From CALMEH01 sp964548225 (GTDB taxonomy: Bacteria; Acidobacteriota; Blastocatellia; Pyrinomonadales; Pyrinomonadaceae), in NCBI GenBank assembly GCA_964548225.1, contig CAZJQP010000008.1:1-64000 (forward strand): a stretch of 64,000 nucleotides of DNA, in the 5' to 3' direction. The position numbers and the translations under genes were made by a program. Every line of letters begins with the position of its first letter. Within the stretch, counting starts at the first letter, position 1. Shown piece after piece: positions 35,633 to 45,411 of this stretch. The notes under the pieces are model-generated. The model ran no database searches. It was not told the origin of the DNA and saw only the letters and a list, made by a program, of their open reading frames with translations.

Positions 35633-35676
35633 GAAGAGAATCATTTGCACCAATCGCTTGTTTTTTTTATTTGAAA

Positions 35677-36342
35677 TTATCGCACAACAAAACTGCGTTC
35701 ATATTCGCCGTAGGTGTAAGACGTTATGCCGTTACGTTCGGTGCTGCCGTAGGTTTTTCGACCGGGGCGATATTCGACGGTTACGATTCCGCCGTCTTCG
35801 AGCGTGAAAAGTCCGGCGTGGACAGCCGCCGTGCAGATTGATGAATCGCCCGTGTAAATATCGCTTCCCCAAATTGTTCCGGCAACGCCGTTCGGCGGGC
35901 ATTCAAATTTGTAGATTTGCCCGTCATCGCCTTTGAATTGCGTGGTGCTTGTTGTCCACAAAATCGGTGTGATTTCATCGGTTGTTTCACTTGTTTCTTC
36001 TTTCTTCTGTGTAGATTCGGTTTTTGCCGTCGGAGTCGCTTTCGGCGTTGATGAAACTTTCGGCGATGGTGAAGTATTTTCGATGTTCAGCTTTTGAGTG
36101 GTGGATTTTTTGTCTGACGTAAAATAGTTATAAACCAAATACGCGCTGACAAGCCCGATTGCACCAAAAATCAGCAGACCGATAATGCCAACCCACAAAA
36201 GCGTTTGCCCTTTTTTCGGCGGCGTTCGTTGCACGACAACGGTTTCCTGTTCGCCCTCGAAAACCAGAGTCGTGCCGTCGTCCAAACAATAATTTAAAGT
36301 ATCGTCGGAATAAGTTTGATTACATTTGAGACATTTTTTCAT
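35677..36342 (-). CDS. Membrane protein with zinc ribbon and LCCL domain
   Basis: 221 aa. The N-terminus MKKCLKCNQTYSDDTLNYCL is a CxxC...C zinc-ribbon start, followed by a membrane helix (LLWVGIIGLLIFGAIGLVSA) at about 48-70, a Ser/Thr/Pro linker, and residues 130-221 that match an LCCL domain: ECPPNGVAGTIWGSDIYTGD, then SSICTAAVHAG and a GGIVTVEYRPG strand. The LCCL domain should lie outside the cytoplasm. Role unknown. Confidence 0.8.
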   Translation of the reverse strand: MKKCLKCNQTYSDDTLNYCLDDGTTLVFEGEQETVVVQRTPPKKGQTLLWVGIIGLLIFGAIGLVSAYLVYNYFTSDKKSTTQKLNIENTSPSPKVSSTPKATPTAKTESTQKKEETSETTDEITPILWTTSTTQFKGDDGQIYKFECPPNGVAGTIWGSDIYTGDSSICTAAVHAGLFTLEDGGIVTVEYRPGRKTYGSTERNGITSYTYGEYERSFVVR

Positions 36343-36351
36343 AGATATATT

Positions 36352-36392
36352 TATGCAGAAACGCCCACGAAATCAGCGCGTTTCTGCATATT
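36352..36392. repeat. Short GCAGAAACGC hairpin
   Basis: TATGCAGAAACGC is mirrored by GCGTTTCTGCATA. It lies between two minus-strand genes and belongs to the dispersed hairpin family. It likely ends the prolyl oligopeptidase-upstream transcript or separates it from the LCCL gene. Confidence 0.7.
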
Positions 36393-36394
36393 AG

Positions 36395-38509
36395 TTATTT
36401 CATCCCAAGATTTTTCATCAAAAAGCCGTAAATGTCGGCTTGTTCTTCGATAATTTTCGCAGTCGGTTTGCCCGCGCCGTGTCCGGCTTTGGTTTCAATG
36501 CGGATTAAAACGGGCGCAGTTCCCTTTTGCGCTTTTTGGATTGTCGCCGCATATTTAAAGCTGTGCGACGGCACAACGCGGTCGTCGTGGTCAGCGGTCG
36601 TAATCAAAACTGCCGGATAATTTTGCGGTTTGATGTTGTGCAGAGGCGAATAGGCATACAACGCCTTGAACATCTCCGCCGATTCTTCCGATGAACCGTA
36701 ATCCGAAGTCCACGCCCAGCCGATAGTGAATTTTTGAAACCGCAACATATCCATTACGCCAACAGCCGGAAGTGCCGCGCCGAAAAGTTCCGGTCGTTGA
36801 TTCAAAACCGCGCCGACTAATAATCCACCGTTTGAACCGCCGGAAATCGCAAGTTTTTTCGGCGAAGTATATTTATTTTTAATCAAATATTCCGCCGCCG
36901 CGATGAAATCGTCAAAGACATTTTGTTTTTTTAACTTTGTTCCGGCTTCGTGCCATTCTTCGCCGTATTCCGCACCGCCGCGCAAGTTCGGCATTGCAAA
37001 AACGCCGCCCATCTCCATCCACGTCAGCCGCGAAACCGAAAACGAAGGCGTGAGCGAAACCGAAAATCCGCCGTAACCATACAGCAAGGTCGGATTCATT
37101 CCATTTAATTTTACACCCTTTTTATGGACAATAAACATCGGAACTTCCGTGCCGTCTTTGCTTTTGTATTTTACCTGTTTGACTTCATAATCCGCCGAAT
37201 TGAATTTGACCTTCGATTCGCGGAAAACGGTCGAATCACCTGTTTTCAAATCGTATCGGTAAATTGTCGGCGGCGTGTTAAAGCTCGAATAACTGTAAAA
37301 AGTTTCGGTATCTGCACGTTTTCCGCCAAAACCGCCCGCCGAACCGATGCCCGGAAGCTCGATATTTTTTATAAAATTACCGTTAATGTCGTGAATTCTG
37401 ATTTCGGTGTAAGCATCTTTCAAATAGTTAATGACAAATTGATTATTGATCAGCGAAACGCCTTCGAGTGTTACGGAAGATTCCGCCACGACATCGCGCC
37501 ATTGTTTGTTGGCTTCCAAAACATCAACCGAAACAATTTTGCCTTTCGGCGCGTCTTTGTCGGTTTTGAAATAGAATTTCGAACCGTCGTTACCGATAAA
37601 CGAATATTCCGCCTCGAACTTGTCAATCACAGGCAAAACCGGCGCACGCGACATTGTTAAGTTTTTGAAAAAGACTTGATTTTTCGGCGAAGTTCCCTTC
37701 CAGATATTCATCACCAACCAATTTCCGTCCTCGGTAACAAATCCGCCAACGCCCATTTCTTTATCGTCGGGACGTTCATAAACGATATAATCATCCGTTT
37801 GCGGTGTGCCGAGCCTGTGGTAATAAAGTTTCTGATAATAGTTTGCGCTTTCGAGTTTGTCGCCTTCGGCAACATTCGGATAACGCGAATAATAAATCCC
37901 TTTGCCGTCTTTCGACCAGCTTGCGCCCGAAAATTTGCTGTCTTTCACAACATCCGGCAAATCCTTTCCGCTTTCCGTTTCACGAAAACGCCATTCTTGC
38001 CAATCCGAACCGGCTGTCGAAATACTGTAAGCCAAAATCTTGCCGTCATCCGAAATCGAAATGCCCGAAAGCGCAACCGTTCCGTCTTTTGAAAGCGTGT
38101 TCGGGTCAAGCAAGACGCGCCCTTTGTCGCTCACGGAACTCGCCACATAAAGCACCGATTGATTTTGCAAGCCGTCGTTTTTGTAATAAAAATATTTTCC
38201 GCCTTCCTTAAACGGCGCAGAATATTTTTCGTAATTCCAAAGTTCCGTCAGACGCGCTTTTATTTTCGCACGGTTCGGAATCGTGTTCAGATAAGAAAAT
38301 GTCAGTTTATTTTGCGCCTCAACCCAAGATTTTGTATCGGCTGAATCCAAATCTTCGAGCCAACGATACGGGTCGGAAACTTTTGTTCCAAAATACTCAT
38401 CCGTTTGATTTACGGTTTTCGTATTCGGATATTTAAGTTTCTGGGCGGTAACATTTACAGTTAAAATCATACAAATCAAGATAAAGTAGCAGAATGTTTG
38501 TTTTCTCAT
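36395..38509 (-). CDS. Secreted prolyl oligopeptidase (S9A)
   Basis: 704 aa with a signal peptide ending VTA-Q. A seven-bladed propeller (residues about 75-420) precedes the catalytic alpha/beta hydrolase domain. The nucleophile is in SGGSNGGLLVG, the aspartate in DHDDRVVPSHS and the histidine in KAGHGAGKP. DPYRWLED at the N-terminus is typical of the family. It cleaves short peptides after proline in the periplasm or outside the cell. Confidence 0.95.
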   Translation of the reverse strand: MRKQTFCYFILICMILTVNVTAQKLKYPNTKTVNQTDEYFGTKVSDPYRWLEDLDSADTKSWVEAQNKLTFSYLNTIPNRAKIKARLTELWNYEKYSAPFKEGGKYFYYKNDGLQNQSVLYVASSVSDKGRVLLDPNTLSKDGTVALSGISISDDGKILAYSISTAGSDWQEWRFRETESGKDLPDVVKDSKFSGASWSKDGKGIYYSRYPNVAEGDKLESANYYQKLYYHRLGTPQTDDYIVYERPDDKEMGVGGFVTEDGNWLVMNIWKGTSPKNQVFFKNLTMSRAPVLPVIDKFEAEYSFIGNDGSKFYFKTDKDAPKGKIVSVDVLEANKQWRDVVAESSVTLEGVSLINNQFVINYLKDAYTEIRIHDINGNFIKNIELPGIGSAGGFGGKRADTETFYSYSSFNTPPTIYRYDLKTGDSTVFRESKVKFNSADYEVKQVKYKSKDGTEVPMFIVHKKGVKLNGMNPTLLYGYGGFSVSLTPSFSVSRLTWMEMGGVFAMPNLRGGAEYGEEWHEAGTKLKKQNVFDDFIAAAEYLIKNKYTSPKKLAISGGSNGGLLVGAVLNQRPELFGAALPAVGVMDMLRFQKFTIGWAWTSDYGSSEESAEMFKALYAYSPLHNIKPQNYPAVLITTADHDDRVVPSHSFKYAATIQKAQKGTAPVLIRIETKAGHGAGKPTAKIIEEQADIYGFLMKNLGMK

Positions 38510-38651
38510 AGTTTATTTTCTCACCGAAACAATTGAATGTTCTTTTGATTCTACAAGGCGGTTGAATTCGCGCCAAACCTGTTTTAGGCAATTAACAACC
38601 CTAAAACCACACCAAAAACATAGTGTGCAACGATTCTTAAAACCAAATTGA

Positions 38652-40046
38652 CTATTTTCCGTCTTTTCGTTTTCGCTTGCCTTCCGAAATCGGAGTTATA
38701 CTTGCCGATTCTTTACTTTTCCTTCGGCTCGGACGTTCATTGAAATCACGAATATCATCAATAAATGTCGTTCCGCTGAGAACGACAAGCGCAGTCAAGG
38801 TCGTAAAAAGATAAGTAATTGCAGTCGTGTGCAAAACAAAATCAAAAATGCTGTGTATCAAAATGCCGAAACATCCCGTAAGTGCGCCAACAGCAACTCC
38901 TCGACGATAGATGTTTGGCGATTTGATATTTCGCAAACCCGTTTTGAACAAAACAAAAACGAAAAAAGCGGCAATGATTAAGCCGACAAGTCCTGCGTCT
39001 GTAAGAATTTGCAGATAATCATTGTGCGCTTGTTCAACGCGCTCGATTCCGCTAAAGGTGTCGTATTTTGTATAAGCCGAAGCAAATCCGCCCAAACCTG
39101 TGCCGAACGGGAAATAATTTTTTATAACATCTAAACTGACGTTCCAAATATGTGTTCGATTGGTTGTAAAATCATTAGAGGAAGCAGTTTCGGCAATTCG
39201 GGTAAGCGAAGATTCGCCGCCGATGAGCATTGCGCCGACAATAATCGTCCCCAGAAGCAAAATGGCAAGTCCGCCTTTGAACAAGAGTTGACCGTAACTT
39301 TTTGTTTCCGTCGTCAACATTAAAAGAAAAAACACTTGCGCCAGAAGCGCGACTAAACCTCCGCGCGAACCGCTCAAGATTAAAGCAACGCCCATCAAAC
39401 CGATTGCCGTAACATACAATAAACGCTTGTCTTTATGCACTGCGCCGACAAATAACAAACCAAGCGGAACGGCAATTGTCATTTCGATATATGCCGCAAA
39501 ATTATGGCGATTGACGAACGAACCGAAAGGTTGGACATTGAGTTGTTCGTAAATTCCATAAATCTTCGTCGGACTCAAAACATATTGCAAAATTGCAAAA
39601 AACGCGAAGGTAAAACCAAAAATCGTAATCAAGGTAACGAGTTTTTGCAGACGTTTTCCGCTGTCAACAAAGGTCAAAAGTGCCGCCAGATAAATAAAAA
39701 AAGCGAAAATGTGAAGTGAAAAAACCTTAGTCCAAAAAGGTTCCAACGAAATGGTGCGCGGAATACCCGAAACTCCGGCAGTTTCCGCCAATGAACCGAA
39801 AGGAATTATTTGAATAAAACCGTAAATGACAATGGCGAGAAGCGGAATTTGAATAGCATTTTTGCTAAACCGCAGAACACCTGAACGAAAAGCATCAAAC
39901 GCCCATAGCAACACGATAATTACGCCCGTCAAATAAAAAAGTGAAATCGTCGGTTGATGCACTGTGCCGTAAGCCAACGCCGTAACAACAATTGCCGCGC
40001 AGAGCAGAAAGAAGATTATTTTACTTGCTAAAGTCGTTTCTTTCAT
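38652..40046 (-). CDS. O-antigen ligase family membrane protein
   Basis: 464 aa with about eleven membrane segments and the Wzy_C domain. The large periplasmic loop carries RTHIWNVSLDVIKNYFPFG and the AHNDYLQILTDAG motif with the conserved histidine. It could ligate O-antigen to lipid A core, polymerise repeats, or glycosylate proteins. It starts directly after the stop of the TPR protein gene, so the two are one operon. Confidence 0.87.
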   Translation of the reverse strand: MKETTLASKIIFFLLCAAIVVTALAYGTVHQPTISLFYLTGVIIVLLWAFDAFRSGVLRFSKNAIQIPLLAIVIYGFIQIIPFGSLAETAGVSGIPRTISLEPFWTKVFSLHIFAFFIYLAALLTFVDSGKRLQKLVTLITIFGFTFAFFAILQYVLSPTKIYGIYEQLNVQPFGSFVNRHNFAAYIEMTIAVPLGLLFVGAVHKDKRLLYVTAIGLMGVALILSGSRGGLVALLAQVFFLLMLTTETKSYGQLLFKGGLAILLLGTIIVGAMLIGGESSLTRIAETASSNDFTTNRTHIWNVSLDVIKNYFPFGTGLGGFASAYTKYDTFSGIERVEQAHNDYLQILTDAGLVGLIIAAFFVFVLFKTGLRNIKSPNIYRRGVAVGALTGCFGILIHSIFDFVLHTTAITYLFTTLTALVVLSGTTFIDDIRDFNERPSRRKSKESASITPISEGKRKRKDGK

Positions 40047-41342
40047 TTATTTGAGTTTTTCCAATTTGAAATCATCCAGCCAAATTGTGCCGGTAATTAA
40101 ACAATTTTCGCCGCAATATGAACGGGCAAGGCGAAAAATTGCTCCCTCAGTATCTGCGTTAAGCGCAAAATCAACTTGAATTTGTTGCCAATCGTTTGAA
40201 TCATTCGGAAATGCCTTGCTGACCGCGATAATTTTATTATCTTTCCCGCTGACAACTTCGAGTGTCGGCGTTCCCGCACTTTTTAAGTTTTCGGTTTTCA
40301 CCCAAAACGTCAAACGATACCGTGATGAAGGCGAAAGCGCGGCAATTTGAGATAGATTATAAAGTTCGATGCTCGAAAAACCGGTAAATAAAACACGCAA
40401 ACCATATCCACCTTCGTGTTTATGGTTGCTGTCGCGGTCAACTTTTATTTTTTCCTTTGTAACAACATTCCAACCGAAAAATACTTTTTCTTCACCGCCA
40501 CGGAATTCGCTTTCAAAGCCGGGATTTTCGATGGTTTCCGCCTTGGCATTCGGTTCGATTTTTAATTCGCTGATAAATTTAACTGATGCACGGAAAAATC
40601 TCTTATCGTAAAGTGCTTGAGCAATCAATTTCGCGGTTTCAATATGTTTTTCCTTTTCCTCAGCCGTGAGCGTTTCCCAAATGCGGACAGCATCATCGGG
40701 GCGTTCTTTGGCGGCATAAAATTTTGCCAGACTTGCTTTGGCTTCGCCGGAATTTCCCGCAAGTTCTTCGACTTTTGCAGTATTTTTATCGTAATAATCC
40801 CAAGCAATCGAGAAAACCTGTTCACGATAGACGATATTGTTTTCAGCGGCTTTTTTTAATTGGGCAAAGGCTTCAATGTCGCGCCCGCGCCGTAAATAAA
40901 AATTGCCTAATTGCCAATTCGGAAGAGTGTAGGTCGGTGCAAGTTCGATGGCGCGAAGCAAGGCTTTTTCTGCTTTTTCAAATTGTTCGGCTTGTTCATA
41001 ACTACGCCCCAGAAAAGCCCACCATTCAAAATTAAACGGCGCAAACCGCACAGCATTTTCGCTTAACATAAGCGATTTATCCATTTTTTCGGGTGAAAAA
41101 ACATTGGCTTCGACATTTGCCGCAAAAAGATTCGTCGTCGGATCGGAAGGCGCAAGACTTAATGCAAAACCGGAAATGGTTTTGGCATTCGACGCGGTTG
41201 ATGATGTCAAATTTGCTAACATATTGCCGAATTGCCAACGAATTGCAAACCAACCGAAAGCCAAAGCAACAAGCACCGCAAGGACGATAAAAATCCGCGT
41301 AATGGTATTTTTCGAGTCTTTAATTATTATTTGTTCAGACAC
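40047..41342 (-). CDS. Membrane-anchored TPR protein with C-terminal carbohydrate-binding-like domain
   Basis: 431 aa. One membrane helix (residues about 14-33), then TPR repeats (FEWWAFLGRSYEQAEQFEKA, LPNWQLGNFYLRRGR) to about 260, then a beta-sandwich with ENPGFESEFRGG and later IWLDDFKLEKL, the CBM4_9-like pattern. It probably works in polysaccharide assembly with the O-antigen ligase it is fused to transcriptionally. Confidence 0.8.
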   Translation of the reverse strand: MSEQIIIKDSKNTITRIFIVLAVLVALAFGWFAIRWQFGNMLANLTSSTASNAKTISGFALSLAPSDPTTNLFAANVEANVFSPEKMDKSLMLSENAVRFAPFNFEWWAFLGRSYEQAEQFEKAEKALLRAIELAPTYTLPNWQLGNFYLRRGRDIEAFAQLKKAAENNIVYREQVFSIAWDYYDKNTAKVEELAGNSGEAKASLAKFYAAKERPDDAVRIWETLTAEEKEKHIETAKLIAQALYDKRFFRASVKFISELKIEPNAKAETIENPGFESEFRGGEEKVFFGWNVVTKEKIKVDRDSNHKHEGGYGLRVLFTGFSSIELYNLSQIAALSPSSRYRLTFWVKTENLKSAGTPTLEVVSGKDNKIIAVSKAFPNDSNDWQQIQVDFALNADTEGAIFRLARSYCGENCLITGTIWLDDFKLEKLK

Positions 41343-41376
41343 TTGTTTAGAAAGTTATGCGATTTGTAAAATTTAA

Positions 41377-42492
41377 TCAAGCAAAAAACTCGTCTATTTT
41401 CTCGACAACGTATTCTTGTTGCTCACGTTTTAATTCAGGAAAAACCGGAATCGCCAAAGTTTCGCGTGAAGCGCGTTCACTTTCAGGAAAATCGCCCGAT
41501 TTATAGCCGAGATATTCAAAACATTCTTGCAGATGCAATGGAACCGGATAATAAATATCCGTGCCGATTTCGTTTTCCGCCAAAAATTGTTTCAAATTAT
41601 CACGGTGTTCAGGAACTCGAATGACGAATTGATTGTAAATATGCCGCACGTTTTCGCGTTCGAACGGCAAAATAATTTGTTCGGTTAAACCTGTGTCAAT
41701 AAATAATTTACGATAATACTCGGCATTTGCTTGACGTTTTTCCGACCACGAATCGAGGTGCGGCAATTTAACTCGTAAAACTGCGCCTTGAAATCCGTCG
41801 AGCCGCGAATTAAGCCCGACCCATTTATGATAATATCGCTCAAAAGATCCGTGAACCCGAAGTGCAAAAAGTTTATGCGCCAACTCATCGTCGTCCGTTG
41901 TCATAAATCCGCCGTCGCCCATTCCGCCGAGATTTTTTGACGGATAAAAAGAAAAACAACCGATTTCCGACATTGCTCCTGCACGTTTTCCGAATTCTTC
42001 CGCACCGATTGCTTGTGCCGCGTCTTCCACTATCGGAATATTATACTTTCGGCTTAACTCTTGCAGTTCCAACATTTCAGCGCATTGCCCATAAAGGTGA
42101 ACAGGCTGAATCGCCTTTGTTTTAGAAGTAATTTTCGCTTCAATTTGCGAAACGTCCAAATTGTATGTTTTTGGATCAATATCAACAAAAACAGGCTTTG
42201 CACCCAGCCTTGTTATTGCCGAAACAGTGGCAAAAAAACTGTAAGGTGTTGTGATAACTTCGTCGTCTTGTCCAACATCAAAAGCCATCAAAGCCAAAAG
42301 TAAAGCGTCTGTTCCTGAAGCGCAACCGATGGCGTGTTTAACATCGCAATATTCAGCCAATTCTTTTTCCAGCGTGGCAACTTCCGCCCCTAAAATAAAA
42401 CCGTTCGTATCTAAAACGCGACCTAACGCGGCTTCGATTTCGGGACGTAAAAGTTGATTTTGTTCTGATAAATCAAGCAAAGGAACTTTCAT
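41377..42492 (-). CDS. DegT/DnrJ/EryC1/StrS aminotransferase
   Basis: 371 aa PLP enzyme that makes amino sugars on nucleotide-activated hexoses. The PLP lysine is in SFYPSKNLGGMGDGG, the phosphate-binding segment is CASGTDALLLAL, and VEDAAQAIGAE carries the ring-stacking aspartate. It is the first gene of the operon with the TPR protein and O-antigen ligase, indicating surface polysaccharide synthesis. Confidence 0.93.
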   Translation of the reverse strand: MKVPLLDLSEQNQLLRPEIEAALGRVLDTNGFILGAEVATLEKELAEYCDVKHAIGCASGTDALLLALMAFDVGQDDEVITTPYSFFATVSAITRLGAKPVFVDIDPKTYNLDVSQIEAKITSKTKAIQPVHLYGQCAEMLELQELSRKYNIPIVEDAAQAIGAEEFGKRAGAMSEIGCFSFYPSKNLGGMGDGGFMTTDDDELAHKLFALRVHGSFERYYHKWVGLNSRLDGFQGAVLRVKLPHLDSWSEKRQANAEYYRKLFIDTGLTEQIILPFERENVRHIYNQFVIRVPEHRDNLKQFLAENEIGTDIYYPVPLHLQECFEYLGYKSGDFPESERASRETLAIPVFPELKREQQEYVVEKIDEFFA

Positions 42493-42630
42493 TTTTTTGG
42501 TTGTTAGCAGTTAGTTGTTCGTGGTTAATTGCTAACGCGGTCTTTGCAATTAATTACTAACAAATTAAATATTTTACTTTAACCTTTCATAATTTGCATT
42601 TTGCTTGATTCTTTTTTAGCCTAAGTTTCG

Positions 42631-43272
42631 ATGATTTCAGATAACAAAAAACGCACGCACGAAATAATCAAAAGGCTGAGAAAAGAATATCCTGACGCAC
42701 ATTGCGCTTTGAATCATACAAACGCATTTGAATTACTCGTAGCGACAATTCTTTCCGCGCAATGCACCGATGAGCGAGTAAATATAGTTACCGCAACGCT
42801 TTTTCGCAAATATCGAACGCCCCAAGATTATGCCGATGCCGCGCCCGAGGAATTGGCAAACGACATAAAATCAATCAATTTTTTTAACAATAAAACAAAA
42901 AGTATCCAAAACACAGCGCGAAAAATTGTTGAAAATTTCAATGGCGAAGTTCCCCAGACAATGGAAGACTTATTAACCTTAAACGGCGTAGCACGAAAAA
43001 CGGCAAATGTCGTTCTCGGCAACGCTTTCGGCATCGCCTCGGGCGTTGTCGTTGATACGCACGTTTCGCGTCTTTCACAGAGATTAGGAATTACCGAAGA
43101 AAACACACCTGAAAAAATTGAAAAAGATTTAACTGAACTCGTCCCGAAAAAACATTGGGTAATGTTCCCGCATTGGCTCATCACACACGGCAGAAAAATC
43201 TGCAACGCACGAAAACCAAAATGTAATGAATGTATTTTGAGAGATATTTGTCCCCAAACTGGCGTTCAATGA
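42631..43272 (+). CDS. nth: Endonuclease III
   Basis: 213 aa base-excision repair glycosylase and AP lyase. It shows the helix-hairpin-helix LLTLNGVARKTANVVLG with the catalytic lysine region, the aspartate in VVDTHVSRLSQRLG, and the C-terminal 4Fe-4S motif CNARKPKCNECILRDIC. Divergent from the degT operon. Standard length. Confidence 0.97.
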   Translation: MISDNKKRTHEIIKRLRKEYPDAHCALNHTNAFELLVATILSAQCTDERVNIVTATLFRKYRTPQDYADAAPEELANDIKSINFFNNKTKSIQNTARKIVENFNGEVPQTMEDLLTLNGVARKTANVVLGNAFGIASGVVVDTHVSRLSQRLGITEENTPEKIEKDLTELVPKKHWVMFPHWLITHGRKICNARKPKCNECILRDICPQTGVQ

Positions 43273-43381
43273 TAAAAACAGACAAATTCTTTGGTTTTTG
43301 ATTTAATGTTTTTCGGAGGTTGGCTATAAGTGTTGAATGAAAGCATCACTTTTTCTTATTCCGAACTGAGGTTAAGCTACT

Positions 43382-45190
43382 TTATTTCTCGAATTTATGC
43401 GAAAAAACCAACGTGAATTTGCTTCCTTTTCCAATTTCGCTTTCCGCCGAAATTTTTCCGCCGTGTGCTTCGACGGTTTCTTTAACTAAACTCAAACCTA
43501 AACCGTTACCGTGAATTTGTTCGTCCACAACTGATTTCGCACGGAAAAACGGCTCGAAAATATGTTTCAAATCAGATTTTTCAATGCCGATGCCTTTGTC
43601 TTCAACCGTAACCCGTAAATTACCGCCACCGTTTGTTGCCGTAATTTTGATAAACTTTTTATTGTTTGAATATTTTATAGAATTGGCAAGCAAATTCTGA
43701 ATCGCCTGACCAATGGCGTTTTTATCGGCGATAATCGGCGACAAGGATTCTTGAATTTCGGTTTCAACCGTAAAATCTTCCAACAATGGTTCGCACTCGG
43801 TCAAAGCATTTTCAATGACTTCTTTTATATCCACCGAACGAAAATCGTATTTTTTCTTGCCGGAATTTGCACCTGCAAAATCCAAAATCTGTTCGACCAT
43901 TTTTGAAAGTTTCCGCCCTTCGCCTTTTATCAAATCGCCGTAACGCGAAACCTGCATTTCTTCCTTTGCCACGCCGTCCGCCAGATTTTCTCCGGCGGAA
44001 TAAATCACGGCAAGCGGTGTGCGAAATTCGTGAGAAACAGATGAAACAAAGTCTATCTGACGCTGTGCAAACAATTTAGCTCGTTGCGCCGAAAGAAAAA
44101 TCAAAACGATGCTAACGCCTAAAAGCGATAAAATCCCGAACGAAATACCGAGATTTTTACGCCGCGTGTTCGTTATAAATTGCTCCAACGAACCAGCCGT
44201 ATGTTGCACATTCAAAGTCCAAACTGCATTTTCGTCCAAAAATTTCCCCTCGACAAGTCTGACTCGCGGCTTGTCGTTCGTTGTTACAGTCATTTGAAAA
44301 TGCTTATTTGAATTATCTATCGTGGTCTTTTCTAATTTTTGGCTTTCCATTTTGCTGAAAACCATTGTTTTCTTCTGCCCTTGCTCAATTGAGTTAATTA
44401 TTTCGCGGTTGGCAAAAAACATAAAATTATCGGGAGTAAATTCAAAAAGTTTGGCGTTTGCATCTGTAGCGGTTAAATTTTCCGTTTGATAAATCGTAGA
44501 ATTCCTTTTATTTACAACTGCTAATCGGTAATTTGCACTGTCGTTTGCGGAAAAATATTTTTTGACTAAATCAGGCAAGATTTGATTTTTGATAACGCTT
44601 TCGTCCAATTCGATGATTAAAGTGCCGATTTTTTTCAGACTTTGAGAATTTTGTCCGACAATATTTTCGGTTTGCGGTGTTCGAACCACAATTTTATCAA
44701 CTCTATCCGTCATTTCGCGGACGGGCATCAGAAGCGCGGGAATTTCTTCGGCAATCGGTTGGAGGCTTTCCTCTTCCGACAATTTCGGCTTTAATTTGTT
44801 CAAATCTTCTGTCCAATTTGCCGCTTCAAACAGCTTATTTTCTTTACCGAAACGCAAAATCGCGCCCGATTCGTTTTCAACAAAATAGAAATTTTCAATC
44901 AATTCGGGATAAGCTGTTTTTTCACGCCAAAAATTGTATCGTTCGTTAAATTCACTCCAATTTTTCTCCCGGAAGTTTTTCGCATCAATCTGAAAATTAA
45001 AATAAGCGTTCTGCATTTCTCGGTTAAAATCTTCGGCAAAACGCTGTGTGTCCATCTGCAAATTTCTTTGCAGACGTTCGCGCTCGCCCTCCGAAATTTG
45101 CCCGAGCCAAGCGTATTGCAAATATGCCAAAACACCCAACAACGCAAGCAAAACAACAACTAATAAAATTGTAAAACGTGAATTTTTCAT
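43382..45190 (-). CDS. Sensor histidine kinase, orphan
   Basis: 602 aa. Two membrane helices (FTILLVVVLLALLGVLAYLQ at the N-terminus and LGISFGILSLLGVSIVLIFL near 345) enclose a 310-residue periplasmic sensor region without a named domain. The kinase core follows: H box SSVSHEFRTPLAV, N box NLLANSIKYSNN, DKGIGI and GNGLGLSLV. No response regulator gene lies nearby. It is divergent from a secreted protein gene at 45412, which may be under its control. Confidence 0.92.
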   Translation of the reverse strand: MKNSRFTILLVVVLLALLGVLAYLQYAWLGQISEGERERLQRNLQMDTQRFAEDFNREMQNAYFNFQIDAKNFREKNWSEFNERYNFWREKTAYPELIENFYFVENESGAILRFGKENKLFEAANWTEDLNKLKPKLSEEESLQPIAEEIPALLMPVREMTDRVDKIVVRTPQTENIVGQNSQSLKKIGTLIIELDESVIKNQILPDLVKKYFSANDSANYRLAVVNKRNSTIYQTENLTATDANAKLFEFTPDNFMFFANREIINSIEQGQKKTMVFSKMESQKLEKTTIDNSNKHFQMTVTTNDKPRVRLVEGKFLDENAVWTLNVQHTAGSLEQFITNTRRKNLGISFGILSLLGVSIVLIFLSAQRAKLFAQRQIDFVSSVSHEFRTPLAVIYSAGENLADGVAKEEMQVSRYGDLIKGEGRKLSKMVEQILDFAGANSGKKKYDFRSVDIKEVIENALTECEPLLEDFTVETEIQESLSPIIADKNAIGQAIQNLLANSIKYSNNKKFIKITATNGGGNLRVTVEDKGIGIEKSDLKHIFEPFFRAKSVVDEQIHGNGLGLSLVKETVEAHGGKISAESEIGKGSKFTLVFSHKFEK

Positions 45191-45411
45191 CGTTAACAGT
45201 TATCGGTTAATTGATTTTTCACGCATAACCAAACGTATTATTATCACCGAAACGCCCAATTAACAATTAACAATCAACAATTAATGATGAACACTCGGAA
45301 GATTTTACATTCTTAACATTTTCTTTGCGTTTTCTTAAAGACTTGGGAGAAAATCTTTGCCATACTCGAAAACGTCATAATGACTAAATCAAATTTTAGG
45401 AGAAATTAATA

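Noticed and set aside
35140..35807. Heptad-repeat proteins on both strands over array C
   Set aside because: Open frames in several phases result from the 21-nt period. No signal or start supports any of them.
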